Counted from the stretch's first letter, positions 14,883-24,746 are shown. The stretch: DNA of 33,468 nucleotides from Gammaproteobacteria bacterium (GCA_015487095.1 WFQM01000165.1:1-33468); one strand, 5' to 3'. Notes: generated by a model not told the origin, from the sequence alone. Made by a program: numbers and translations.

Positions 14883-15857
14883 TCAAACTACGCCTGCGCG
14901 CAACAAGTCATGCATATTCAGCGCACCAACAGGTCGCTGCTGTTCATCCACGACCATCAGTGAATTAATTTTGTGCCGCTCCATCAGGCTAAGTGTTTCC
15001 ACTGCCAATTGCCTAGGCTGCGCTGTTTTGCACTGGCGTGTCATCACTTCGGCAATACCAATTTGGTGGACATTAACTTCGCCATGATCCAACACCCGGC
15101 GTAGATCACCATCGGTAAAGATGCCCGCCAGCTTGCCACCGGCATCAACAATACCCGTCATCCCCAGACCTTTTTGCGTCATTTCCAGCAACGCTTCGCT
15201 AAGGCTGGCAGTATCATCCACACAGGGAATACTATCGTTGCCGTGCATAATGTCTTCCACATGCAACAATAAACGCCGCCCCAGTGAACCGCCGGGATGC
15301 GACAGTGCAAAATCATCCGCAGTAAATCCACGCTGTTCCAGCAGTGATACCGCCAGCGCATCACCCATCACCAGCGCTGCTGTGGTACTGGAAGTGGGTG
15401 CCAGCCCCAATGGGCATGCTTCTTTTTCCACGCTGACATCAAGATGCGCATCGGCTGCCTCAGCCAGGGTGGAATCAACCTTTCCAGTAAGCGCGACGAG
15501 CGGGGCTCCCAGGCGTTTGATCAGCGGCAGAATGGTGAGAATTTCAGTGGTTTCACCGGAGTTGGACAACGCCAGCACCACATCATTGCTGGTGATCATG
15601 CCCATGTCGCCGTGACTGGCTTCACCCGGGTGTACAAAAAAAGCGGGGCTGCCAGTGCTGGCCAGAGTGGCAGCAATTTTTTCGCCAATATGGCCTGACT
15701 TGCCCATGCCCAGCACCACAATGCGGCCTTCGCAGTCATACATAAAACGGCAGGCATGCACAAAATCCGAGCCAATGCGACCGGCAAGATCGGCTATGGC
15801 TTTGGCTTCAATATCGATGACCGCAAGGGCCATTTGTTCAAGTTTAACGGGACTCAT
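14883..15857 (-). CDS. kdsD: D-arabinose 5-phosphate isomerase KdsD
   Basis: This is a 324-residue protein with the standard layout. The SIS domain at about 35-165 contains the catalytic-region runs GMGKSGHIGEKIAATLASTG, HPGEASHGD and LALSNSGETTE. Two CBS domains follow at about 205-324, the second ending SLMVVDEQQRPVGALNMHD. It converts ribulose-5-phosphate to arabinose-5-phosphate, the first committed step toward Kdo. It pairs functionally with kdsC downstream. Confidence 0.96.
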   Translation of the reverse strand: MSPVKLEQMALAVIDIEAKAIADLAGRIGSDFVHACRFMYDCEGRIVVLGMGKSGHIGEKIAATLASTGSPAFFVHPGEASHGDMGMITSNDVVLALSNSGETTEILTILPLIKRLGAPLVALTGKVDSTLAEAADAHLDVSVEKEACPLGLAPTSSTTAALVMGDALAVSLLEQRGFTADDFALSHPGGSLGRRLLLHVEDIMHGNDSIPCVDDTASLSEALLEMTQKGLGMTGIVDAGGKLAGIFTDGDLRRVLDHGEVNVHQIGIAEVMTRQCKTAQPRQLAVETLSLMERHKINSLMVVDEQQRPVGALNMHDLLRAGVV

Positions 15858-15896
15858 AATTTTTTGGTTATTATCCAGGTACTATGTCTAAATCTA

Positions 15897-16898
15897 TCAG
15901 CCTAGGCCCGTCATGCCCAGCCATGTCATGTAACCGACAAAACAGGCCAGTAACAATCCACCTTCAAGGCGGTTGATACGCCCCGGCCCTCTGAAGCCAT
16001 AGGCCATCAGGAATAATACGAGAGTTAATCCTGCCACGACAGGAAAATCACGTTGTAACACTGCTGGTTCCAATATGCTGGGTGCGATCAATCCAGGCAA
16101 GGCCAGTACCGCCAACAAGTTAAACATATTAGAGCCAATGATATTGCCCACGGCCATATCATCTTCACCCTTGAGGGCGCTCATCACCGAGGCAGCCAGT
16201 TCCGGCAGGCTGGTGCCGATGGCGATAATGGTGAGGCCAATGACTAAATCACTGACACCCAGATCACGGGCAATATCCACCGCACCCCATACCAGCAGTT
16301 TGGAGCTCAACACCAAAGCCACCAGACCCAATATAGCCCAGAATACAGCTTGCCCGGTACTCAGGCTGGAGGGAACCTCCCTTTCAAACTCACCCGTTAA
16401 CGGGTCTGTCACCGAGGCCGTTATTTGAGGATCAGAGGCCACAGCTTGTGAGCGCTTGCCCAGCCAGATCATCCAGAAAATCAATAAGGCCGTGGACCCC
16501 AGCAGGATAGTGCCATCAAGCACACCTAGCTCGCCATCCAGCATCAAGGCACCCGCCAGCAAAGTCACCGCAAATAACACCGGGAATTCGCGGCGCAAAA
16601 TGCCGGAATCCACTGTTAGCGGCATAATCAGCGCTGTTACCCCCAAAACCAGCGCAATATTAGCGATATTGGAGCCCAGCGCATTACCTATCCCTATCCC
16701 GGGGTTACCACTGCTGGCGGCCATACCAGAAACCAGCATCTCGGGTGCCGACGTGCCAAACCCCATAATGGTCATGCCGATAATCAGTGGCGACACACCC
16801 AGGTTACGCGCCAGTCCTGCCGCGCCATGCACAAAACGTTCAGCACTCCATACCAAAAAAACCAAACCACCAACCACAGCCAACCACGACATCCACAT
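15897..16898 (-). CDS. Calcium/sodium antiporter, YrbG (CaxA) family
   Basis: This is a 333-residue integral membrane protein with about ten hydrophobic segments in two inverted repeats. Each repeat has the Na+/Ca2+ exchanger alpha motif: GFGTSAPEMLVSG at about 47-59 and AIGTSLPELAASV at about 216-228, with the transport Glu in both. A hydrophilic loop at about 140-180 separates the halves. The yrbG-kdsD-kdsC-lptCAB order is conserved in gammaproteobacteria. The ATG follows the ubiA stop by 4 bp, with TGGAGG overlapping the ubiA stop. The natural ion is not proven. Confidence 0.93.
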   Translation of the reverse strand: MWMSWLAVVGGLVFLVWSAERFVHGAAGLARNLGVSPLIIGMTIMGFGTSAPEMLVSGMAASSGNPGIGIGNALGSNIANIALVLGVTALIMPLTVDSGILRREFPVLFAVTLLAGALMLDGELGVLDGTILLGSTALLIFWMIWLGKRSQAVASDPQITASVTDPLTGEFEREVPSSLSTGQAVFWAILGLVALVLSSKLLVWGAVDIARDLGVSDLVIGLTIIAIGTSLPELAASVMSALKGEDDMAVGNIIGSNMFNLLAVLALPGLIAPSILEPAVLQRDFPVVAGLTLVLFLMAYGFRGPGRINRLEGGLLLACFVGYMTWLGMTGLG

Positions 16899-16902
16899 CT
16901 AT

Positions 16903-17907
16903 TCAAAAACCTCCACTTACGGCACTGACAACGGACTCCGCAGATCCTTCCGCAAACCAGTAATGCAACACCAGTCCGGCAAAAATCACCGCACCAAACC
17001 AATGATTATTGAGAAAAGCCTTGAAACAACCTTCAGGACTGCGGTCACGAATCAGCCATTGTTGATACACACCCAATCCTGTCGCTACCAACAGACCCAG
17101 AAAATAAAATACACCCAGCTCCAGTTTGTTACCGACGATCCACAAAGTAAGGAGCAATATCACCTGGATGCTGCCGATAATCATGCGGTCGGCATCACCA
17201 AATAAAATCGCCGTGGATTTAACACCGATTTTCAAATCATCTTCGATATCCACCATGGCATACATGCTGTCATAAGCCGTAGCCCATAATACTGTAGCAA
17301 TGAGCAGCAACCACGCCACCAGTGGCACTTCGCCAGTTTGTGCTGCAAATGTCATGGGAATAGCCCAACCAAAAGCCAGCCCCAAAAACACCTGTGGCAG
17401 ATATGTGTGGCGTTTCGTAAAAGGATAAATGGCCACTAGCACTGCGCCAACCAGCGACAGAGCAATGGTGAGCCCGTTCGTCGTCAATACCAGCATAAAA
17501 GCAATCAGGCATAACACAACAAACAGTATCAGCGCCTCCCGGGGCGCTACCTTGCCCGCCGCAATGGGGCGACTTTTGGTGCGCGCAACACGCGGGTCAA
17601 ATTCACGGTCAGCGTAGTCATTAATCACACAACCCGCCGCACGCAACAGCACCACACCCAGCACAAACACCAGTGTCACCCCCGTATCCGGGTTGCCCTG
17701 TCCCGCAATCCACAACGCCCACGCTGTTGGCCATAGCAACAGGTAAGTGCCAATGGGACGGTGCAGGCGCATCAGCAACGCATACTGGTAACTGCGATCC
17801 TTAATGCGCTCCCAGCTCAGGTCCGATATTACGGTTGGTATGTTCATGGGCGGATACTGTAGCCGACTAACCCTGGTGTGGGCAGATGGCGGGGAGAAAA
17901 ATTTCAC
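16903..17907 (-). CDS. ubiA: 4-hydroxybenzoate octaprenyltransferase UbiA
   Basis: This membrane prenyltransferase has both Asp-rich motifs: [19 protein letters not shown] (about 116-134) and [17 protein letters not shown] (about 210-226). About eight or nine hydrophobic segments follow [21 protein letters not shown]. It attaches the polyprenyl tail to 4-hydroxybenzoate in ubiquinone synthesis. The start is uncertain: ATG 17907 overlaps ubiC by 41 bp and has GGTGAG upstream, while ATG 17847 ([10 protein letters not shown]) would trim 20 non-conserved residues but lacks a Shine-Dalgarno. It is co-directional with ubiC, which makes its substrate. Confidence 0.94.
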   Translation of the reverse strand: MKFFSPPSAHTRVSRLQYPPMNIPTVISDLSWERIKDRSYQYALLMRLHRPIGTYLLLWPTAWALWIAGQGNPDTGVTLVFVLGVVLLRAAGCVINDYADREFDPRVARTKSRPIAAGKVAPREALILFVVLCLIAFMLVLTTNGLTIALSLVGAVLVAIYPFTKRHTYLPQVFLGLAFGWAIPMTFAAQTGEVPLVAWLLLIATVLWATAYDSMYAMVDIEDDLKIGVKSTAILFGDADRMIIGSIQVILLLTLWIVGNKLELGVFYFLGLLVATGLGVYQQWLIRDRSPEGCFKAFLNNHWFGAVIFAGLVLHYWFAEGSAESVVSAVSGGF

Positions 17908-18442
17908 TCACCAGCAATGGATGGCGATTGAGAAAAAAAACTGACCGCCGCCCCCAGATATTCGTCGGCAATTGCGATAAACCTGTTGTGGCGCGCGTAA
18001 ACAATGCTTGATCTGGCGACAACCGCGTAATCTCAATGCCGCTGCGCACCATGGAGCGGTCTGCGAACAACACCGCTCCCAGTGGTTTTTTGCCCAGCCG
18101 TGACAGGCGGCGGCGGGGTCCGGTCAAGGTGCGCACCGGAATCACCGTGCGTGCAAACACCCACGGTTGATCATCACATAACAAACGCACTTCGCGCACA
18201 AAACAGCGCTCATGCGGCAATGCGCCCAGCGCCTGTGCCTCATTCAGCATCGGTCGCTGCCAATGTTGCTCAGTAGGTTCGACACGAAACTGACCCCGAC
18301 ATGTCTGCTGCAAACGACGGGTCAACGAAGTGGAATCCAGCAACCAAGCCAGCAACCCAGGCGATGCGCCATGACGGGCAACAGGTGACCACGCCTGCCA
18401 GCGGGGCTCAAATCGGTGTTTGCCTAAGGGTAGATTGGTCAC
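17867..18442 (-). CDS. ubiC: Chorismate pyruvate-lyase UbiC
   Basis: This 191-residue protein matches UbiC. Substrate-pocket segments are [20 protein letters not shown] (about 83-102, including the Arg in ARTVIP), a KPLGAVLF run near 118-125, and the C-terminal [11 protein letters not shown] carrying the conserved Glu. It converts chorismate to 4-hydroxybenzoate plus pyruvate, the entry step of ubiquinone synthesis. It starts with GTG at 18442 without a strong ribosome site. A perfect 13-bp palindrome (CCGCAAGTTGCGG) lies about 45 bp upstream. Confidence 0.92.
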   Translation of the reverse strand: MTNLPLGKHRFEPRWQAWSPVARHGASPGLLAWLLDSTSLTRRLQQTCRGQFRVEPTEQHWQRPMLNEAQALGALPHERCFVREVRLLCDDQPWVFARTVIPVRTLTGPRRRLSRLGKKPLGAVLFADRSMVRSGIEITRLSPDQALFTRATTGLSQLPTNIWGRRSVFFLNRHPLLVSEIFLPAICPHQG

Positions 18443-18616
18443 GAGGATATTACTGATGCGTCAGATTTAAATGAGAGCGGATTGTACCGCAAGTTGCGGA
18501 CGGGGTCGTTCGGGGATTTTTATTTCTGCGCATATTTTGTGCAGGCCTGAATCCAGAGGGAATCAGGTTATTGAATGCCTGAGCGATGACTGAGTTTTAT
18601 TGACAGACAGGTAACG

Positions 18617-19825
18617 TTATTTTTTTGTGATCAGCGAATCACTGATTTCACCCGCCCAGCGAATCGATGCTAGGTAGGCTGTGCGCAAAGTGCCGCCGTC
18701 ATAGTGCGTGTTGCTCAGATCGTTCCATTGGCCGCGCTCATAACTCAATACCAGTGACAAGAGTTGTCCCAGTTCGCCGGTTTTATCCAACAGGGCATGA
18801 TGCAGTATATCGGATAGCGGCAAGGTATCCAGAATTTCATCCAGCGGTTTGTTGATGAAGGCATCCAGTACTGAGAACAGACCTACAGTGAAGGCATTTT
18901 CAGCAGATACAGGCGTGTCAGCAGACAATGTTTCGCACATGTGCGCACGAATCAACGCGGTAAGAATCAGTTCGTAGGGTTTGTCATCAATACTGGACAT
19001 AGCCAAAATCGCTACCCAGGTTTTGATGGTATTGAGGCCCAATAAGCTGATGGCCTGCTGTATGGATTCGACTTTTCGCCCAACACTGACATGCGCGGAA
19101 TTGATATAACGCAAAATCCGGTATGACAAGGAAACATCCTGTGCCACCAATGTTTGCAATTCACCGAAGTCCAGTTCGGGATTCTGCAATTTGCTCAGTA
19201 ATTGCATAATGGCCATGCGGCTTGTCAGTGTACGTGCACCTTTGACAATTTTCGGCTTGCAAAAAAAATAGCCCTGAAAATAATCAAAACCCAACGCTTT
19301 GCAATATTCGTATTCTTCTGGGGTTTCGACTTTTTCTGCCAGTAAACGCACGCCGGTTGGGCGAAGTTTTTTGACCTGTTCCGTCAATGTGCCTCCCGGC
19401 AAAGTGAACAGATCAAATTTGATGATATCTGCCAGTTCCACCAACGCCCGTTTGCTGTCATCACAAATAAAATCGTCGAGAACGATGACGTGACCGGCCG
19501 CTTTCAATTTTTTCAGACCGGTGATCACCGCTTCCGTGGGTTCGATGTCTTCCAATACCTCCAGCACCAGATTGTCCTCAGCCAGTGATGGCGGCAGGCC
19601 TTCCACAATGTAACGTTCAGTGAGATTGATAAAGGCCAGTGATTGTCCTACCAGTTCAGGCAGGCCGACCTCCATCAGCGCATTGATCAGTACCTGGGAA
19701 GTAGCGTCGTCGCCATCAACCACGTCGGCGTAATTGTTTTCGCTGGAACGATACAGCAGTTCGTAAGCATACACATACAGCTTGCGATCATAGATGGGTT
19801 GGCGGGCAATGAAAAAATCGGGCAC
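18617..19825 (-). CDS. EAL-HDOD fusion signalling protein with atypical loop 6
   Basis: This is a 402-residue protein of the YuxH/CdgJ type: an N-terminal EAL-like domain (about 1-195) and a C-terminal HDOD domain (about 200-395). The EAL motif reads YELLYR. Many metal and substrate positions are still recognisable (INLTE, LEVLED, VLDDF, IIKFD, AEKVET, QGYFF). The catalytic loop 6, normally DDFGTGYSS, reads DDFICDDSK, so phosphodiesterase activity is doubtful and a c-di-GMP-linked scaffold role is likelier. The start is GTG 19825 with AAGGA eight bases upstream. The gene stands alone on its strand, with a structured leader. Confidence 0.9.
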   Translation of the reverse strand: MPDFFIARQPIYDRKLYVYAYELLYRSSENNYADVVDGDDATSQVLINALMEVGLPELVGQSLAFINLTERYIVEGLPPSLAEDNLVLEVLEDIEPTEAVITGLKKLKAAGHVIVLDDFICDDSKRALVELADIIKFDLFTLPGGTLTEQVKKLRPTGVRLLAEKVETPEEYEYCKALGFDYFQGYFFCKPKIVKGARTLTSRMAIMQLLSKLQNPELDFGELQTLVAQDVSLSYRILRYINSAHVSVGRKVESIQQAISLLGLNTIKTWVAILAMSSIDDKPYELILTALIRAHMCETLSADTPVSAENAFTVGLFSVLDAFINKPLDEILDTLPLSDILHHALLDKTGELGQLLSLVLSYERGQWNDLSNTHYDGGTLRTAYLASIRWAGEISDSLITKK

Positions 19826-19862
19826 GATGGCAATCCTTGCAAGAGGTCACCGGCATGGGCCA

Positions 19863-19898
19863 GGTGCTCGTTTGATACTGGTGGTATCGGCAGGCACC
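19863..19898 (-). other. Nested hairpin in the leader of the EAL-HDOD gene
   Basis: The outer stem GGTGC/GCACC encloses an internal loop and the inner stem GATAC-(5 nt)-GTATC. It lies 38-73 bases before the GTG start. It does not match the c-di-GMP riboswitch consensus I know, so it is listed only as possible leader structure. Confidence 0.3.
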
Positions 19899-19950
19899 AA
19901 AGGGGCTTTAGCTTGGTTCCCCGTATTTAAAAAGCGGGGGATTTTGGCCT

Positions 19951-20388
19951 CTAACTCCGCAGCGGTGTCCGTTCACCGTTTTGCCGATAATTCAGATAAT
20001 CCGCAAGAATCAAAGCATGATCAAAAGCCAGAAGTGAAGGTAGATCTTCAGGCAAAAAAACCTGCACGTTCGCGGCATCATCAGCAGCCTGAGGTTCACC
20101 GCTGGCCTCGGCGGTGTAGACGGCACAGACGGTGTGGCCACGCGGGTCACGGGTTGGCTCCGAGTAACATCCCAACAGAGTGATGAGTTTTACCGGCAGT
20201 GAAACTTCTTCCGCCGCTTCCCGCACGGCAGCCTGCTCCAGACTTTCGCCCACATCGACAAAACCGCCGGGAAGTGCCCAGCCATATGGCGGGTTTTTAC
20301 GTTCGATGAGCAATATGGGCCGACCGGGCCGGTCGATGAGTTCGATAATAATATCGACGGTCAGTTTGGGCGTTTCTGGTGCAGGCAT
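19951..20388 (-). CDS. Nudix hydrolase
   Basis: This protein is about 145 residues long. The Nudix box is recognisable as [20 protein letters not shown] followed by EV, fitting Gx5Ex7REUxEE, but the usual Gly of the final ExGU is Ser (EEVSL). A preceding [10 protein letters not shown] and a following [15 protein letters not shown] fit the ADP-ribose or broad NDP-sugar pyrophosphatase subgroup; the substrate is not determined. The chosen start is ATG 20388; an in-frame TTG at 20403 overlapping the mgtE stop is possible. It is the gene after mgtE on the same strand, so probably co-transcribed. Confidence 0.88.
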   Translation of the reverse strand: MPAPETPKLTVDIIIELIDRPGRPILLIERKNPPYGWALPGGFVDVGESLEQAAVREAAEEVSLPVKLITLLGCYSEPTRDPRGHTVCAVYTAEASGEPQAADDAANVQVFLPEDLPSLLAFDHALILADYLNYRQNGERTPLRS

Positions 20389-20399
20389 TGGCTTGATTA

Positions 20400-21791
20400 T
20401 CAATACAATAGCAGGGCTGCCAGCCCCAAAAAGGCCAGGAAGCCAATGACGTCCGTAACCGTGGTCAGCAACACACCACCTGCCAGCGCAGGATCAATGC
20501 CGACACGCTTGAGCATCAGCGGAATGGTTGCCCCGGCCATGGCAGCAACAATCAGGTTAATCAGCATTGCGGCGGCGATAATGCCACCTAATTGTGCATC
20601 GCCAAACCAGGCCATTACAATACCGCCGACGATCAATGCCCAAATCACCCCGTTGAGTCCGCCTACCAACAGCTCCTTGTTAAACAGCCGCCGCGCATTG
20701 GAACGGCTGATTTGTCCCAACGCCATACCACGAATGACTAACGTCAGAGTCTGGTTGCCCGCAATGCCGCCCATGCTGGCAACAATGGGCATGAGAATGG
20801 CCAGTGCTACCATTTTTTCCAGGGTGGCATCGAACTGGCCGATGACCCATGATGCCAGCAGAGCAGTAAGCAGATTCACCCCCAGCCAGACAGCCCGGCG
20901 TTGTGAGCTGGTAGCCACGGGTGCAAACATGTCATCCTCTTCCGAGAGACCTGCCATGCTCATCAACGAATGCTCGGCTTCATCACGAATCACATCCACC
21001 ACATCATCGATGGTAATACGACCCAGCAGCCGACCTTCTTCGTCCACCACTGGTGCAGACACCAGATCACGTTTTTCAAACAGGCTGGCAACCTCCTGTT
21101 CCGGCAGGGTGGCAAGAATAGCCTCTCGTTCACGATCCATATGTTCTGCTACCAGCGTGTCGGGATTCTTGATCAGCAGAGCTGTCAATGGCAACAGCCC
21201 AAGGTATTTATTTTCACGATTGGTAACGATGAGCTGATCGGTCATTTCCGGAATTTCACCAATGCGTCGCAAGTAACGCAGAACGACATCGAGACTGATA
21301 TCTGCGCGCACAGTGATGGTGTCGATATTCATCAGCCCGCCAGCGGTGTCTTCCGGGTAAGACATCACTGCTTCCAAGCGCTCGCGGTGCTGGGCATCCA
21401 TAGCCTCCAATACCTGATCGGTCACCGCATCCGGAAAATCGCTGAGAATGTCGGCGAGATCATCGGCTTCCAACCCTTCGGCGGCAGCCAGCAACTCGCT
21501 GTTGTCCATGTCACGAATCAGTCGCTCACGCACATCATCATTGACCTGCAACAACACGTCGCCTTCCCTCTCAGCTGAAACCAGTTCCCATACTGCATCA
21601 CGCTGCTCATGCGGCAGAGCTTCCAGCAAATGAGCAATTTCTGCCGGATGTAATTCGCGCAACTCACGCTCCACGCGGGCAAGCGTGCTATCACGAAGCA
21701 AATCCGTGAACGCCTGCAATCGTTTAGTGCGGTGTTCGTGTTCTTTGTTTGAATTGGGCATGGCAGTCCACCGGTCACAACGTGGTGGCAT
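20400..21791 (-). CDS. mgtE: Magnesium transporter MgtE
   Basis: This is a 463-residue protein with the MgtE layout. The N-terminal helical Mg-sensing domain (about 20-150) has the [14 protein letters not shown] repeat. The CBS pair (about 150-275) starts at [11 protein letters not shown]. Five membrane helices (about 295-463) include [20 protein letters not shown] with the conserved pore GGIAGNQ. The channel is gated by cytoplasmic Mg2+. ATG 21791 with GAGG close upstream or ATG 21761 are both possible. A full palindromic element lies 43 bp upstream, between ubiK and mgtE. Confidence 0.95.
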   Translation of the reverse strand: MPPRCDRWTAMPNSNKEHEHRTKRLQAFTDLLRDSTLARVERELRELHPAEIAHLLEALPHEQRDAVWELVSAEREGDVLLQVNDDVRERLIRDMDNSELLAAAEGLEADDLADILSDFPDAVTDQVLEAMDAQHRERLEAVMSYPEDTAGGLMNIDTITVRADISLDVVLRYLRRIGEIPEMTDQLIVTNRENKYLGLLPLTALLIKNPDTLVAEHMDREREAILATLPEQEVASLFEKRDLVSAPVVDEEGRLLGRITIDDVVDVIRDEAEHSLMSMAGLSEEDDMFAPVATSSQRRAVWLGVNLLTALLASWVIGQFDATLEKMVALAILMPIVASMGGIAGNQTLTLVIRGMALGQISRSNARRLFNKELLVGGLNGVIWALIVGGIVMAWFGDAQLGGIIAAAMLINLIVAAMAGATIPLMLKRVGIDPALAGGVLLTTVTDVIGFLAFLGLAALLLY

Positions 21792-21833
21792 TCTACCTCA
21801 TGGCAGAAGTGCCGGGAGCTTGTCGGGTATTAT

Positions 21834-22009
21834 CCTAAATTAATCAGTTGGGCCTACTGCGAACGTCTAATGCACTCAATCTAAATGACTTTTTCGAACA
21901 TTTTGAACTCACCGTGTGGGTGATACGCTTTCATTCAAAACAACCGAAAAAGTCATTGATCTTGAGTACCTTTAGCCGCTCTCGCGACGGCTCAACTGAT
22001 TAATTTAGG
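21834..22009 (-). mobile_element. Palindromic MITE-like element, copy C (inverted)
   Basis: This is a complete 176-bp copy in inverse orientation to the others. Both ends are intact (CCTAAATTAATCAGTTG at the left; CAACTGATTAATTTAGG at the right). It is flanked by ATTAT at 21829-21833 and 22010-22014, an exact 5-bp target duplication. The apical segment differs by one base (CACACG in place of CATACG). It lies between ubiK and mgtE, separating them. Confidence 0.93.
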
Positions 22010-22033
22010 ATTATGTATCTACCGGAAAGAAAG

Positions 22034-22291
22034 TTATTTCAGTGATTTTTCCAGTTCAGTCACCCTTGCTTCCAGCGCCTCCAGTTTTTCGCGACTACGT
22101 TGCAGTACCGCGCTTTGTACTTCAAATTCGTCGCGGGTCACCAGTTCCATTTTAGCCAGTGCAGCCTGCAGGGCTGCCCGCAGATTTTTTTCCATATCCT
22201 GTTGCATGGTCTGAAAACCGGCAGGCAGTTTATCTAACACGCCGCGAGCCAGTTCATCCAGTTTTTTAGGGTCTAAACGATTTTCAAACAT
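22034..22291 (-). CDS. ubiK: Ubiquinone biosynthesis accessory factor UbiK (YqiC family)
   Basis: This protein is 85 residues from the ATG at 22291, which has a perfect AGGAGG eight bases upstream; the longer in-frame extension to 22450 is not supported. The N-terminus MFENRLDPKKLDELARGV is the UbiK/YqiC signature, followed by an amphipathic region and a C-terminal coiled coil (QSAVLQRSREKLEALEARVT). In E. coli UbiK assists the Ubi complex with UbiJ and binds membranes. ubiC and ubiA lie about 4 kb away. Confidence 0.93.
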   Translation of the reverse strand: MFENRLDPKKLDELARGVLDKLPAGFQTMQQDMEKNLRAALQAALAKMELVTRDEFEVQSAVLQRSREKLEALEARVTELEKSLK

Positions 22292-22431
22292 CTTGCTAAC
22301 CTCCTTCATGATTTTCTCAACAGATGCATTGCATCTGCCGCGTATTATCTTAACGAGATAAGGCGGGTACTGGCCAGTGACGCACACACAATTCCCGATA
22401 TAGCTTATTTTTGCATGCCCTAAAAATGCCC

Positions 22432-22504
22432 GCACCAATATAGCGCTCAATAATGGTGCGCACCTTTGTCAGCCTCCTCATTTTGGTGCGCAACAGCACC
22501 GACT
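22432..22504. promoter_or_regulatory. Cluster of GGTGC/GCACC boxes (enhancer candidate)
   Basis: Four boxes occur within 73 bp: GCACCA (22432-22437), GGTGCGCACC (22455-22464, palindromic), TGGTGCG (22484-22490) and GCACC (22496-22500). The half-sites resemble those of NtrC, but the spacing does not give the canonical 17-bp dyad. Location 50-140 bp upstream of the sigma-54 promoter is right for an activator enhancer. Confidence 0.45.
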
Positions 22505-22553
22505 GAGTCTGTAAAATTATCATAACTTACTGAAAAAAGTACCATTACCTATC

Positions 22554-22570
22554 TTGGCACAGTCGGTGCT
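22554..22570 (+). promoter_or_regulatory. Sigma-54 (-24/-12) promoter of glnK-amtB
   Basis: TTGGCACAGTCGGTGCT carries GG and GC separated by exactly ten bases, fitting TGGCAC-N5-TTGC with one mismatch. The predicted start is near G22581, giving a leader of about 187 bases before glnK. AGTCGGTGCT at 22561-22570 is the exact inverted repeat of AGCACCGACT at 22495-22504. Confidence 0.85.
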
Positions 22571-22626
22571 ATGTGTGATTGGAGATTTTCGAATTAATTA
22601 ACACACCTTTAATTTGGGGAGGAAAT

Positions 22627-22689
22627 ATGAAAAAAATAATGAGATCAAATAAACCCAGGCGACTCTTTCGAAGCGCAATTTCGCAGTAA
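22627..22689 (+). CDS. Candidate 20-residue leader peptide upstream of glnK
   Basis: The ATG is preceded by GGGGAGGA at 22617-22624, spaced two to three bases from it. The ORF encodes MKKIMRSNKPRRLFRSAISQ, a very basic peptide (Lys and Arg about a third), and stops with TAA at 22689. It lies inside the leader predicted from the sigma-54 promoter, 79 bases before the glnK ATG. I know no such peptide; it may be a translated leader or coincidence. Confidence 0.4.
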   Translation: MKKIMRSNKPRRLFRSAISQ

Positions 22690-23106
<417 letters not shown>

Positions 23107-23124
23107 AGCGGGGAGCACATAATA

Positions 23125-24408
23125 ATGGAAGCTAATATTTTTCATTTGCAGTACGCCATGGACACCTTTTATTTTCTGGTGTGTGGTGCCTTGGTGATGT
23201 GGATGGCAGCAGGTTTTGCCATGTTGGAAGCGGGACTGGTTCGTTCTAAAAACACCACAGAAATTCTCACCAAAAACGTCGTATTGTTTGCTATTGCCTG
23301 CACTATGTATTTGGCTATCGGCTACGACATCATGTACGACGGTGGCATGTTCCTGGCTAACATCGTACTGGACGGTGCTGAAAATGCGGACGCTATGGTC
23401 GGTGCGGTGTTAAAAGAATCTGCCGAAGCTGGTTTTGATGGAGGCGCGGTGTATTCCAATGCATCTGACTTCTTCTTCCAGGTGGTCTTTGTAGCAACCG
23501 CCATGTCCATCGTTTCCGGTGCTGTTGCAGAGCGCATGAAACTTTGGGCGTTTATGTTGTTTGCAGTAGTGATGACCGGTTTCATCTACCCCATGGAAGG
23601 CAGCTGGACCTGGGGTGGCAACTCTGTGTTTGGCATGTACAACCTCGGCGATGATTTCGGATTCTCCGATTTTGCCGGTTCCGGCATTGTGCATATGGCA
23701 GGTGCCGCTGCGGCTTTAGCGGGTGTATTGGTACTGGGCGCTCGTAAAGGCAAGTACGGCAAAGATGGCTCAGTCAACGCAATCCCTGGTGCCAATCTGC
23801 CCCTGGCAACGTTGGGTACATTCATCCTGTGGATGGGTTGGTTTGGTTTTAACGGTGGCTCTGTGCTCAAACTGGGCGATATTGCCAATGCCAACTCGGT
23901 GGCCATGGTGTTTCTGAACACGAATGCGGCCGCCGCCGGTGGCGTGATCGTCGCTCTGATTGTTGCCAAGCTGCTGTTCGGTAAGGCCGATTTGACTATG
24001 ACACTCAATGGCGCATTGGCTGGCTTGGTGGCGATTACTGCTGAGCCTTCCACGCCTTCTGCTTTGGAGGCCACGCTGATCGGTGGTTTTGGTGGCCTGC
24101 TGGTGGTGTTCGCCATCATCGGCCTGGACAAGCTGAAGGTTGATGACCCGGTGGGTGCCATCTCAGTGCATGGTGTCGTTGGTATATGGGGTCTTTTGGC
24201 CGTACCGCTTACCAATGATGGTGCCAGTTTCGGTGGCCAGATTGTGGGTATGCTCACCATTCTGGTCTGGGTCTTCGTGGTCAGCTACATAACCTGGATG
24301 ATTATCAAGATGATCATGGGCGTGCGCGTCACGGAAGAAGAAGAATATGAGGGAGTCGATCTTACCGAGTGCGGCATGGAAGCTTATCCCGAATTCACCA
24401 ATAAATAG
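23125..24408 (+). CDS. amtB: Ammonium transporter AmtB
   Basis: This is a 427-residue Amt/Rh channel with about eleven hydrophobic segments. The pore histidines are present: His190 in GSGIVHMAGAAAAL and His349 in AISVHGVVGIWG. The start shows no obvious cleavable signal peptide; the first segment is FYFLVCGALVMWMAAGFAML. The acidic C-terminal tail (EEEEYEGVDL) is the usual GlnK-regulated region. GGGGAG precedes ATG 23125. The pair glnK-amtB is probably induced under ammonium limitation through the sigma-54 promoter at 22554. Confidence 0.97.
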   Translation: MEANIFHLQYAMDTFYFLVCGALVMWMAAGFAMLEAGLVRSKNTTEILTKNVVLFAIACTMYLAIGYDIMYDGGMFLANIVLDGAENADAMVGAVLKESAEAGFDGGAVYSNASDFFFQVVFVATAMSIVSGAVAERMKLWAFMLFAVVMTGFIYPMEGSWTWGGNSVFGMYNLGDDFGFSDFAGSGIVHMAGAAAALAGVLVLGARKGKYGKDGSVNAIPGANLPLATLGTFILWMGWFGFNGGSVLKLGDIANANSVAMVFLNTNAAAAGGVIVALIVAKLLFGKADLTMTLNGALAGLVAITAEPSTPSALEATLIGGFGGLLVVFAIIGLDKLKVDDPVGAISVHGVVGIWGLLAVPLTNDGASFGGQIVGMLTILVWVFVVSYITWMIIKMIMGVRVTEEEEYEGVDLTECGMEAYPEFTNK

Positions 24409-24453
24409 CTTAAGCGACATAATAATAAGTCTGCCCATAAACAGACAACTTCA

Positions 24454-24480
24454 AGCGCCCTTTACCGGGCGCTTTTTTTT
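24454..24480 (+). terminator. Rho-independent terminator after amtB
   Basis: AGCGCCC and GGGCGCT form a seven-base-pair stem around loop TTTACC, followed by nine T. It ends the glnK-amtB transcript. Confidence 0.93.
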
Positions 24481-24570
24481 GCCTACATTTTTAAAGAGAT
24501 GTTGAGTTTTATACCAAAACTTTCCATTGTTGTTTTTCCATACACTGCACACCTAAATAGTTTCCATGAT

Positions 24571-24746
24571 CCTAAATTAATCAGTTGAGCCGTCGCGAGA
24601 GCGGCTAAGGTGCTCAAGATCAATGATCTTTTTCGATTATTTTGAATGAAAGCGTATCACCCATACGGTGAGTTCAAAATGTTCGAAAAAGTCATTTAGA
24701 TTGAGTGCATTAGACGTTCGCAGTAGGCTCAACTGATTAATTTAGG
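24571..24746 (+). mobile_element. Palindromic MITE-like element, copy D
   Basis: This is a complete 176-bp copy, nearly identical to copy A where they overlap. Ends are CCTAAATTAATCAGTTGA and TCAACTGATTAATTTAGG; flanks ATGAT/ATGAC agree at 4 of 5 positions, a likely worn target duplication. It lies between the amtB terminator and the DUF4124 gene. The rest of the gap to the next gene (24747-25066, about 320 bp) holds no recognisable gene, only weak inverted repeats such as GAGGTTTAAG/CCTAAATCTC near 24904-24923. Confidence 0.9.

Noticed and set aside
19826-19920. Possible c-di-GMP (GEMM) riboswitch before the EAL-HDOD gene
   Set aside because: The nested hairpin lacks the conserved GEMM core sequences I know.
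20446-21578. Plus-strand ORFs opposite mgtE
   Set aside because: Ser/Thr/Pro-rich low-complexity translations antisense to an unambiguous mgtE.
22292-22450. 53-residue N-terminal extension of UbiK
   Set aside because: UbiK homologues start at MFENRLDPKK, and a perfect AGGAGG sits eight bases before that ATG.
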